Source: Collinsella sp. TM09-10AT
Lineage (GTDB): Bacteria; Actinomycetota; Coriobacteriia; Coriobacteriales; Coriobacteriaceae
Assembly (NCBI RefSeq): GCF_003436275.1
Contig: NZ_QSOP01000004.1
Span: 1-64,000, forward strand
Direction: 5' to 3'
Length of the DNA stretch: 64,000 nt
Below are positions 20,451 through 28,600 of the stretch, one piece after another. The position numbers and the translations under genes are program-made. A model generated the notes under the pieces. The model was not told where the DNA came from, did not search any database, and saw nothing but the letters and a program-made list of their open reading frames with translations. Position 1 is the stretch's first letter. Each line of letters starts with the position of its first letter.

Positions 20451-21368
20451 ATGGACCTGCCTATCAGCTTGGAAGACATCACGTATGCCGAGAACTATCT
20501 GGCGCAGGGCGACCTGGCTACGGCGACGCCGCTGCTGGAGCGTCTGGTGGAGCTTGCCGAGGAGTATATCGACGCTGAATGCAAGACGGAGGAGAAGCGC
20601 CAGTACTTTAGCTTCGACAGCAAGTTTGAGCGCCTGGCCTATCGCCGCGTGGAGAAGGATCCGCGCGAGCTGGTGCAGGTCGAGGTTCCCTTTGACCGCC
20701 TGTACTCCGACATGGCGTTTGCCTACATTCGCCAGCAGGATTATGTGAGTGCTCGGAATGCCCTGATGCAGGCCGTGCGTTGGGATCCCATGAACTGCAA
20801 CTATCGCTTGGACTTGGCCGAGCTGTTCCGCGCGCTCGAGGACAAGCAGGAGTGGGCATCGCTCTCGTTCTCGGTGCTGGAGCGCGCGAGCGACGGTAAG
20901 TGCGCCGCACGTGCCTACACCAACTTGGGTCAGTACTTCTTGGAGCCCGAGACCGAGAACATTTCGGCAGCCGTGGGCTGCGCGCGTCTGGCGCTGCGCC
21001 TGGCGCCCAATGATGCGCATACGACGCGCCTGCTCAACAAGATCCATACCACCTATCCGGATGCCGCGGACGAGAGTGACGACCATGTGATGGGTGAGCT
21101 CGCCCTGCAGGGCGTGCCGACCTCGCCTTCGGCCGAGATCGCCATCTGCCTGATCATGTGCGCGACCGATGCTGCAAGCGACGGCGACAAGCAGGAGGCT
21201 ACGCGTCTGACGGTCCGTGCCCGCGACCTGGTGGGCGAGGAGGCATGCGCGGCGATTATCAAGCTGGTGCGCGAGAGCGATGCCGAGCTTAATGCCGAGC
21301 GCAGGGCAAAGCGCGAGGCTGCGGGTTCAAACGCCGATGGCGCCAAGGAGGCCGGCGATGCTCAGTAA
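20451..21368 (+). CDS. TPR-like soluble protein of unknown function
   Basis: A 305-aa, acidic, helical protein. Residues about 8-45 and 85-200 show the alternating small/aromatic pattern of tetratricopeptide repeats (DMAFAYIRQQDYVSARNAL, CNYRLDLAELFRALEDKQEW, AYTNLGQYFLEPETENI). No signal peptide or catalytic motif is seen. ATG 20451 follows GAGGAG. It overlaps smpB by 11 bp, so the two are co-translated. A scaffold role is likely, but the partner is unknown. Confidence 0.7.
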   Translation: MDLPISLEDITYAENYLAQGDLATATPLLERLVELAEEYIDAECKTEEKRQYFSFDSKFERLAYRRVEKDPRELVQVEVPFDRLYSDMAFAYIRQQDYVSARNALMQAVRWDPMNCNYRLDLAELFRALEDKQEWASLSFSVLERASDGKCAARAYTNLGQYFLEPETENISAAVGCARLALRLAPNDAHTTRLLNKIHTTYPDAADESDDHVMGELALQGVPTSPSAEIAICLIMCATDAASDGDKQEATRLTVRARDLVGEEACAAIIKLVRESDAELNAERRAKREAAGSNADGAKEAGDAQ

Positions 21369-21828
21369 GCGCGAGCGCAAGCTCATTTCCAAGAATCGCT
21401 CGGCACATCACGAGTACTTTATCGATGAGACGTTTGAGTGCGGTATTGAGCTGAGCGGTACCGAGGTCAAGTCGATTCGCGAGCGCGCGTGCCAGATTAC
21501 CGATACCTTCGCACTGATTCGTGGTGGGGAGTGCTGGCTCGTCGGCCTGCATATCCACCCTTATAGCCATGGTGGCGTGTGGAATCGCGATCCCGACCGT
21601 CGGCGCCGTCTGCTGCTGCACCGCAAGGAGATCGACTTTCTTGACGGCAAACTTCGCAACCGCGGCTATGCGCTGGTGCCGCTGGAGCTCTACTTTAATA
21701 CCGACGGCCGCGTAAAGCTGCTGCTGGGCCTAGGCCGCGGCAAGAAGCTTTACGACAAGCGCGAGGATATGGCCAAGCGCGATGTCCAGCGCGAGATCGA
21801 CCGCGCCCTCAAGGAGCGCAATCGCTAG
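21358..21828 (+). CDS. smpB: SsrA-binding protein SmpB
   Basis: A 156-aa tmRNA-binding protein for trans-translation. It begins KRERKLISKNRSAHHEY, followed by GIELSGTEVKSIR and the conserved GRGKKLYDKREDMAKRD tail, which enters the mRNA path. The frame is open upstream, but ATG 21358 has AAGGAGG and matches family N-termini. It overlaps the TPR-like gene by 11 bp. No ssrA gene was recognised nearby. Confidence 0.96.
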   Translation: MLSKRERKLISKNRSAHHEYFIDETFECGIELSGTEVKSIRERACQITDTFALIRGGECWLVGLHIHPYSHGGVWNRDPDRRRRLLLHRKEIDFLDGKLRNRGYALVPLELYFNTDGRVKLLLGLGRGKKLYDKREDMAKRDVQREIDRALKERNR

Positions 21829-21840
21829 GCGTTCTGTATA

Positions 21841-21906
21841 AGTTGCGGTGGAATACGGACTGTTTTGCCTGTTTGAGGGGCTATTCAGTCCTTATTTCAC
21901 CGCAAC
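21841..21906. repeat. 66-bp hairpin downstream of smpB
   Basis: Two 22-base arms (21841-21862 and 21885-21906) are complementary at 20 positions, with a 22-base middle. No T run follows. It begins 12 bases after the smpB stop and may stabilise that mRNA end or be a mobile repeat. Confidence 0.65.
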
Positions 21907-21948
21907 TGCGGGCGTCTCATCTTTCTTACTGTTCTGACACATATGTTT

Positions 21949-21983
21949 CAAAGGCAGCGTCCGCTATGGGCGCTGCCTTTTTT
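21949..21983 (+). terminator. Rho-independent terminator before the flavin reductase
   Basis: AAGGCAGCG (21951-21959) pairs with CGCTGCCTT (21971-21979), followed by TTTT. The T run ends about 50 bases before the next gene. Confidence 0.8.
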
Positions 21984-22034
21984 GTGGGTACATACATCCA
22001 TGAGGTTCCAACCCGAGCTAGGGGAGTGATCGTT

Positions 22035-22538
22035 ATGGACAAAACTGCGTTCTTTACCATGCCGAGCGGCCTGTACGTGGTGAGCGCCGCGGCAGACGGG
22101 CTGCGCGCCGGCTGCGTCATCAACACAGCGGTGCAGGTGACGTCCATGCCGCCGCGCATTTCGGTTGCCGTGAACAAGGACAACGTCACCTCGGGCGTCA
22201 TCGCTTCGGCCAAAGCGTTCGCGCTGACCGTGATCGATCAGACCGCCGATATGCTCTACATCGGTAACTTTGGGTTCCGCACTAGCAGCGATTATGACAA
22301 GTTTGCCAAATACGAGACCCGCGAGACGGCTCTGGGCATGCCCTATGTGCCCGAGCACGCGGCGGCCCTGTTTAGCTGCCATTTGATCGACACTGTGGAT
22401 GTTGGCACGCATCTACTGTTTATCGGCGAGGTCGAGGATGCCGAGCGCTTGAGTGACGAGACGCCGCTCACCTACGATTACTACCATAAGGTCCTGAAGG
22501 GCAAGACGCCTCCGAAGGCGTCCTCGTATCAAGGCTAG
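22035..22538 (+). CDS. Flavin reductase-like FMN-binding protein
   Basis: A 167-aa protein of the flavin-reductase domain family (split-barrel FMN fold), with the characteristic GLYVVSAAADGLRAGCVINTAVQVT start and a conserved SVAVNKDN segment. In anaerobes this domain is often joined to rubredoxin (high-molecular-weight rubredoxin, Hrb) and acts in O2 or NO reduction chains. Here a rubredoxin gene follows 89 bp later, so the two may be partners. Start ATG 22035 is preferred over longer upstream frames because family N-termini align there. Confidence 0.85.
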   Translation: MDKTAFFTMPSGLYVVSAAADGLRAGCVINTAVQVTSMPPRISVAVNKDNVTSGVIASAKAFALTVIDQTADMLYIGNFGFRTSSDYDKFAKYETRETALGMPYVPEHAAALFSCHLIDTVDVGTHLLFIGEVEDAERLSDETPLTYDYYHKVLKGKTPPKASSYQG

Positions 22539-22555
22539 AAATGTTTTAAAAATAC

Positions 22556-22583
22556 TTGCATTATATTATTGAGAATCTATACT
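22556..22583 (+). promoter_or_regulatory. Promoter of the rubredoxin gene
   Basis: TTGCAT (22556-22561) and TATACT (22578-22583) have a 16-bp spacer. The spacer is very AT-rich and contains ATTGAGAAT, which resembles half of a Fur/PerR-type box; that is only a suggestion. Confidence 0.55.
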
Positions 22584-22627
22584 GATAAATGAAGTACATC
22601 ACCAGTCGCGTTTGAGAGGAGAACATC

Positions 22628-22771
22628 ATGGCTGAGGAGAAGAAGACGTATAAGTTCGTGTGCGTCGTTTGCGGTTACGAGGTTGAGGTCGATACGCCCG
22701 AGCTGCCCGAGGATTATGTGTGCCCGGTGTGCGGCGTCGGTCCCGATCAGTTTGAGCTCGTCGAGGAGTAG
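22628..22771 (+). CDS. Short rubredoxin
   Basis: A 47-aa electron-transfer protein. The iron site is made by two CxxC pairs: [12 protein letters not shown] and [14 protein letters not shown]. The usual stand-alone rubredoxin is about 52-55 aa; this one lacks much of the loop between the two pairs, like the rubredoxin domain of Hrb-type fusions. ATG 22628 is preceded by GAGAGGAG. It has its own promoter and terminator, and lies beside the flavin reductase. Confidence 0.93.
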   Translation: MAEEKKTYKFVCVVCGYEVEVDTPELPEDYVCPVCGVGPDQFELVEE

Positions 22772-22812
22772 CTCGCAGACACACGGCGAAAGCCGAACAT
22801 AGCTCTGTCCAA

Positions 22813-22846
22813 GGGCCTCGGTCGAATTCTCGGCCGGGGCCCTTTT
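22813..22846 (+). terminator. Terminator of the rubredoxin gene
   Basis: A GC-rich stem (GGGCCTCGGTCGA with TCGGCCGGGGCCC) around ATTC is followed by TTTTCC. Confidence 0.8.
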
Positions 22847-22914
22847 CCTCCGCCCCCAAGGGATCACGGTTGCTGTTGGCCGATCCTGTCTGTTGTGAGT
22901 CCGGCCGACCTTTT

Positions 22915-22971
22915 GTCTTAATCTGTAACGTCTAACGGCTCAAAACGGGTCTTCCTGTTACAGATCGAGAC
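22915..22971. repeat. 57-bp inverted-repeat unit A (single)
   Basis: The 15-bp arms are 22915-22929 (GTCTTAATCTGTAAC) and 22957-22971 (GTTACAGATCGAGAC), with 27 bp between. It is a single copy of the family described in the findings and sits between the rubredoxin terminator and the end of the Nramp gene. Confidence 0.9.
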
Positions 22972-22993
22972 GTTTGCCTAGGTAGGTGCCCCA

Positions 22994-24250
22994 TTACATC
23001 CCTGTCAACAACACGACATCGAGAACCGTCACGATGGCACCAATCCCTACGAGCAGCGCGTTGAGCGGGCGCGAATTGGCGTATTTGCCCATGACGCGGC
23101 GTGAACTGGTGAGTCGTATGAGCACAAAGACCGTAATCGGCAGCTGAAGCGACAGCAGTGCCTGGCTCCAGATGAGACCTTCAAAAGGATTTGGAACGAC
23201 CAGGCACGCCGCCACTGCTCCGGCGAAACAGGCCGCCACCCCGACCGAGGAATGTCGGTCGTGGATGTCGTATTCCTCGTCGAACATGCCCGCAGTGATG
23301 GTTCCCGCCGCCATGCCCGCTGTCACGCTGCTCGATAATCCCGCGAACAGCAGCGCTACCGCAAAGATGGTCGAGCTCGCCGGGCCCAAGATGGGGGAGA
23401 GCGTGGCCGCTGCGACGGCGAGGTCGTCTACGACCATGCCGTGCGCAAAGAAGGTCGTTGCGGCCAGGATGACCATGGCCGAGTTGATTGCCCAGCCCAC
23501 GCCCATCGAAAAGAGCGTGTCGAAGAGCTCGTAGCGCAGACGTTCTTCGATAACCTGCTCGCCTTGGCCTTCAAAGTGCATGGATTGGATGACCTCGGAG
23601 TGCAGAAAAAGGTTGTGTGGCATAACGACCGCACCCAGGACGCTCACGATAATCGCGGCAGAGCCAGTGGGCATACTAGGCGTGATCCAGCTTGCGGCGG
23701 CTTGCGGCCAGTCGACCTTGACTAGTGCAAGCTCGGCCAAAAATGAGAGTCCTACCACGCCTACGAAGGCGATGATCCAGCGTTCGGCATGCTTGTAGGA
23801 GTTCGTCATGAGCATCGCCATCGATACTGCCGCCACGATGACGCAGCCCGCGCGCACGGGCAGCCCAAAGAGCATTTGAAGGGCAATCGCGCCACCCAGG
23901 ACTTCGGCCATGGCGGTGGCGACAGTCGCGAGATAGGCACTGGCGAGTACCGTGCGTCCAACGAAGCGGGGGAGGTAACGTGTCGTGGCCTCGGCAAGGC
24001 AGGCGCCCGTGGCGATACCCAGGTGCGCCGCGTTGTGCTGCAGCACAATGAGCATAATCGTGGACAGCGTGACGATCCACAGCAGCGCGTAGCCAAACTG
24101 CGAGCCCGCGGCCATATTGGAGGCCCAGTTGCCCGGGTCGATAAAGCCGACGGTCACGAGCAGCCCGGGGCCGATATGCCGCGCAATGTCTAGGCCTCCG
24201 TGACCGCCGGTGCGCCGGGAACCAAAGTGTTGTTTGAGATGGTTGAGCAT
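22994..24250 (-). CDS. mntH: Nramp-family Mn2+/Fe2+ transporter
   Basis: A 418-aa proton-coupled divalent metal transporter with about eleven membrane segments. Metal-site motifs are intact: DPGN in the first segment (residues 38-41, GFIDPGNWASNMAAG) and MPHNLFLHS in the sixth, including the metal-selective Met. Start ATG 24250 has GGAGCG 4 bases upstream; a longer start at 24286 has none. The 3' end faces the repeat unit at 22915-22971. Manganese preference is the family default. Confidence 0.92.
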   Translation of the reverse strand: MLNHLKQHFGSRRTGGHGGLDIARHIGPGLLVTVGFIDPGNWASNMAAGSQFGYALLWIVTLSTIMLIVLQHNAAHLGIATGACLAEATTRYLPRFVGRTVLASAYLATVATAMAEVLGGAIALQMLFGLPVRAGCVIVAAVSMAMLMTNSYKHAERWIIAFVGVVGLSFLAELALVKVDWPQAAASWITPSMPTGSAAIIVSVLGAVVMPHNLFLHSEVIQSMHFEGQGEQVIEERLRYELFDTLFSMGVGWAINSAMVILAATTFFAHGMVVDDLAVAAATLSPILGPASSTIFAVALLFAGLSSSVTAGMAAGTITAGMFDEEYDIHDRHSSVGVAACFAGAVAACLVVPNPFEGLIWSQALLSLQLPITVFVLIRLTSSRRVMGKYANSRPLNALLVGIGAIVTVLDVVLLTGM

Positions 24251-24325
24251 GGTACGCTCCTGTGTATGGGCGGCGTGACGTCGCATCTGGGCCGTGCGGC
24301 GCCACGCGTCGGTTTTGGGTTGGGG

Positions 24326-25099
24326 CTACTTGTGTGCTTTGCCCTGATTGGCCACGGCGTCGATCTTGGCGGCGATGGTCGCCGGGTCGCCGATGTAGCG
24401 CTTGTCGAGGACGTTGAAATCGGTGTCGAAGGTGTAGACGAGCGGCACGCCGGTGGGGATGTTGACCTTGAGGATCTCCTCGGGCGTGAGGTGCTCGAGC
24501 TTCATGACGAGTGAGCGCAGGGAGTTGCCGTGTGCGGCGATGAGTACGCGCTTGCCGGCGAGCATCTGGGGGCGAATCTCGTCTTCGAAATAAGGCCAGG
24601 CGCGGGCTATCGTGTCCTTGAGGCATTCGGTATAGGGCAGCTGATCGGGCGCGACGTCGCGGTATTGCTCCTGGGTGTGGGGGTCGCGACTGTCGCCCGG
24701 CTCGAGCGCCGGCGGGCAGACATCGAAGGAACGGCGCCAGATGAGCACCTGCTCGTCGCCGTGCTCCGCCGCGGCATCGGCCTTGTTGAGACCCTGCAAC
24801 GCTCCGTAGTGGCGCTCGTTGAGCTTCCAGGATTTGATGACGGGCAGCCATTCGCGATCCATTTGGCCGAGCACGATGTTGAGGGTGTGGATCGCGCGCT
24901 TGAGGCGCGAAGTGTAGCAGACGTCAAAGTCGAAACCGGCTTCTTTGAGGGCGCGGCCGCCTGCCGCCGCCTCTTCGCGGCCCGTGTCGGTGAGCTCGAC
25001 ATCGGTCCAGCCGGTGAACAGGTTGAGCTTGTTCCACTCGGACTCTCCGTGACGGATAAGGACGAGTTGCATCGTCTGCTGGTCTGCTTGGTGCGCCAT
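24326..25099 (-). CDS. gpmA: 2,3-bisphosphoglycerate-dependent phosphoglycerate mutase
   Basis: A 257-aa glycolytic enzyme interconverting 3- and 2-phosphoglycerate. The phosphohistidine is H17 in LVLIRHGESEWN, with ERHYGALQGLNK and the second catalytic His in IAAHGNSLRSLV. It is slightly longer than E. coli GpmA (250 aa). ATG 25099 has AAGGAGGCC in the right place; M10 is a less likely start. It lies 76 bp upstream of the Nramp gene on the same strand. Confidence 0.95.
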   Translation of the reverse strand: MAHQADQQTMQLVLIRHGESEWNKLNLFTGWTDVELTDTGREEAAAGGRALKEAGFDFDVCYTSRLKRAIHTLNIVLGQMDREWLPVIKSWKLNERHYGALQGLNKADAAAEHGDEQVLIWRRSFDVCPPALEPGDSRDPHTQEQYRDVAPDQLPYTECLKDTIARAWPYFEDEIRPQMLAGKRVLIAAHGNSLRSLVMKLEHLTPEEILKVNIPTGVPLVYTFDTDFNVLDKRYIGDPATIAAKIDAVANQGKAHK

Positions 25100-25238
25100 A
25101 GGGGCCTCCTTGATCTGGCACGGTGTGCGTGCCGTTTGCTTGACGCCGCAAAGGATACCCGTTTTAGGCCAAAAAGTTAACCTAGACTAACAAAATTGTT
25201 GTATTTGAATAGGATGGTGAAAGGGGGGCTGCCGAAAT

Positions 25239-25455
25239 GTCTCGATCTGTAACAACTAGGGATGGAAATTGGGCCTAGGTGTTACAGATCAAGACAGGAA
25301 GAAATGGTCCTTTGGAAAATCTCGATCTGTAACAGCTGACCGCCAAAACCGGCCCTTCGTGTTACAGATCGAGACAAACCAAAACCGTCCTGCAGAAAAT
25401 CTCAATCTGTAACATCTAGGCGCCAAAATTGGGTCTTCCTGTTACAGATTGAGAT
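25239..25455. repeat. Array B: three 57-bp inverted-repeat units
   Basis: Units are 25239-25295, 25319-25375 and 25399-25455, starting exactly 80 bp apart. Each has 15-bp arms with invariant ATCTGTAAC and GTTACAGAT, a 27-bp middle, and a 23-bp linker to the next unit. It lies in the divergent gap between gpmA (minus) and gltB (plus). Confidence 0.92.
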
Positions 25456-25670
25456 GTTAGATGCAGTGAGCTTACAGACCGCCCGGCACGCGGAAGGTGG
25501 CGTTGTCGATGAGCTCAATCGACACCTCGGGTGCATGCTCAACCTGCGGCACCCACTCGCAGGGCGTGCGTTACGCGATTGTTTCGAAACGGGTGGGAAA
25601 CACAACGGGCCGGCGATGCTCCTACTATGCCTATTCAACTGACTGTCTAAATATCTAGGGGAGGATCGCG
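25456..25670. other. Gene-free stretch before gltB
   Basis: 215 bp with no convincing gene. On the minus strand 25472-25570 is a 32-codon frame without a start codon (it contains EWVPQVEHAPEVSIELID) that looks protein-like and could be a decayed C-terminus. A GGGGAGG ribosome site for gltB is at the end. Confidence 0.3.
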
Positions 25671-28600
25671 ATGCAGGCAGATTCCGCTCAGCAGCAGGGC
25701 CTTTATCGCCCCGAATTCGACCACGATGCATGCGGCATCGGCGCGCTTGCCGATATCAATGGTGAGCGCCATCACCAGATTCTGGACGACGCGCTGTCCA
25801 TTCTGGTCAACTTGGAGCACCGCGGCGGCACGGGCCTCGAGAAGAACACCGGCGATGGCGCCGGTATCCTGTTCCAGGTTCCGCATCACTTTTTTCGTAA
25901 AGAGGCTCAAAAGTGCGGCCAGATTCTGCCGGCAGAGGGCGACTATGGCGTGGCCATGCTGTTCTTCCCGCAGGACGACAAGGGCGTAGAGGATGCCCGC
26001 CGCGTGTTTGAGGAGGGCTGCGCCGAGGCCGGCGTGCCGCTGCTCTTTTGGCGCGAGGTGCCGGTCGACCCGCACGACCTGGGCGAGACGGCCCGCGCCT
26101 GCATGCCTACTATCCTGCAGGCCTTCCTGGGCCGCCCCGACGACACGCCGGCAGGTGACGCCTTCGAGCGCCGCCTGTACGTGTGCCGCCGCACCATCGA
26201 GAAGAAGGCCGACGCCGAGTTTGCCCTGCGAGACAAGATCTTCTACGTGTGCTCCATGAGCTCGCGCACTATCGTGTACAAGGGCATGCTCGTCGCCACG
26301 CAGATGCGCCGCTTCTTCATCGATCTCAACGATGCCGCCGTCAAAACGGCCGTGGCGCTCGTCCACTCGCGCTACTCCACCAACACCACGCCCAGCTGGG
26401 AGCGTGCGCACCCCAACCGCTTTATCATCCACAACGGCGAGATCAACACCCTCAAGGGTAACGTCAACTGGATTCGTGCCCGCGAGCCCAACCTGTACAG
26501 CCCCGTGCTGCAGCATGATCTTGAGCGCGTGATGCCCATCATCAACCGCGAGGGTTCCGACTCCGCGATTCTGGACAACGTGCTCGAATTCTTGGTCATG
26601 AACGGCCGTCCGCTCACGCGTGCCGCGTCCATGTTGCTGCCCGAGCCATGGGACCACAACGACAACCTGGGTGAGGAACGCCGCGCCTACGACGCTTACC
26701 AGTCCATGCTCATGGAGCCGTGGGACGGTCCTGCCGCTATCGCCTTTACCGATGGCCGTACCCTGGGCGCCGCCCTCGACCGTAACGGCCTGCGTCCCGC
26801 CCGCTATTATGTGACGCGCGACGGTCGTTTTATGCTGGCAAGCGAGGTGGGCACCATCGAGGTGAGCCCCGAGAACATCCTGACGAGCGGCTGCTTGGGA
26901 CCGGGCCAGATGCTCGAGGTCGATTTTGCTCGCGGCCGCGTAATCTACAACGACGAGCTGCGCGCCCGCTATGCCAAGGAAAAGCCCTACCGCGACTGGA
27001 TTGCCGAGGAGACGCTGACTATCGACGCGCTCGATGAGCCCATTGCTTCCGTGCCCGCCGCCGTGCGCATGGCCAAGCTCGGTTACCACTGGGATGATGT
27101 CGACGAGGTCGTGCGCCCTATGGCCCAGCAGGGCAAGGCCCCGCTCGCCTCGATGGGCATCGATGCGCCGCTGGCCTGCCTGTCCAAAAAGACGCGGTCG
27201 TTCTACGACTATTTCTATCAGCTGTTCGCTCAGGTCACAAACCCGCCGATCGACGCCCTGCGCGAGCACATGGTGACTTCGACCACGCTCTACCTGGGCA
27301 ACCACGGTAACCTGCTCGAGGACTCCCGTACGGCCTGCCAGCTGGTTCGCTTGGAGCGACCGCTGTTGAGCAAGGAGGAGTTTGACCGCATTTGCGCCAT
27401 CGACCGCGTGGGCTTTAAGACCCGCCGTTTCCGTGCCGTGTACCGCCGCAATGCCGGCGAGGGCGCGCTGCAGGCTGCGCTCAAGCAGCTTGCAGAGGAC
27501 GTTGAGGCTGCGGTTCGCGATGGCGTGAACATCGTGGTGCTGAGCGACCGTGCCGCTGCGGGCGAGGTGCCCGTGCCGTCGCTGCTCGCCGTGGGCTGCG
27601 TGCACAACCACCTGATCCGTGCTGGCGTGCGCACCTTTGCCGATATCGTGGTGGAGTGCGGTGACGCCGTGTCTCCGCACGACTTTGCGGCACTGGTGGG
27701 CTACTCCGCGAGCGGCATCTATCCGTACAACGCACATGTCTGCATCCGCGATCTGGCGGCACACGGCGACCTGGACGTGACGGCCGAGCAGGGCATCGCC
27801 AACTACAACAAGGCTGCGACCGCCGGCATCGTCTCCATCATGTCCAAGATGGGCATCTCCACGGTGCAGAGCTACCATTCGGCGCAGATCTTCGAGGCTG
27901 TGGGCTTTACGCCGGAGTTCGTCAACGCGTACTTCGTCGGCACGGTGAGCCGTGTGGGCGGTATGGGTGTCGAGGACGTTGAGCGCGAGCAAAACGAGCG
28001 CTACGACGCCGCGCTCGCTATCCTTAAGAGCCCGGCTCCCGATCAGCTGCCCACGCTGGGTCTGACCAAGTGGCGCCCGCTCGGTGGCGAGGATCACCTG
28101 ATCGACCCTCAGACTGTCTACCTGCTGCAGACCGCCTGCCGTGAGGACAGCTACGACACCTTTAAGGAGTACAGCGCCCGCCTGCACCGCACCGGCCGTG
28201 CCGTGCGTCTGCGCGACTTGCTCGACTTTGATGCCAGCGGCCGCACGCCGGTTTCGCTCGACGAGGTCGAGCCCGCGCTCAACATCGTCCGCCGCTTTAA
28301 CACCGGCGCCATGTCGTACGGCTCCATCAGCAAGGAAGCACACGAGTGCATGGCCATCGCCATGAACCGCCTGCACGGCCGTTCCAACTCCGGCGAGGGC
28401 GGTGAGGATCCGCGTCGCGAGACCCCGCTGGCTAACGGTGATTCCAAGAACTCCGCGATCAAGCAGGTGGCAAGTGCGCGCTTTGGCGTGACGAGCCGCT
28501 ACCTGTGCAGCGCCTTCGAGATTCAGATCAAGATGGCCCAGGGCGCCAAGCCCGGCGAGGGCGGACACCTCCCCGGCAAGAAGGTCTACCCCTGGATCGC

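Noticed and set aside
21829-22034. tmRNA (ssrA) gene next to smpB
   Set aside because: No tRNA-like ends or tag-coding frame could be found; the gap holds a hairpin and a terminator only.
25239-25455. CRISPR array (and the other arrays at 32936, 34292, 40047)
   Set aside because: The repeated part is a pair of inverted arms with related middles, the linkers are also similar to each other, and no cas genes are present. Spacer-like unique sequences are absent.
25472-25573. Small minus-strand gene between array B and gltB
   Set aside because: The 32-codon frame has no start codon and is bounded by an upstream stop. It may be a remnant, but it is too short to assign.
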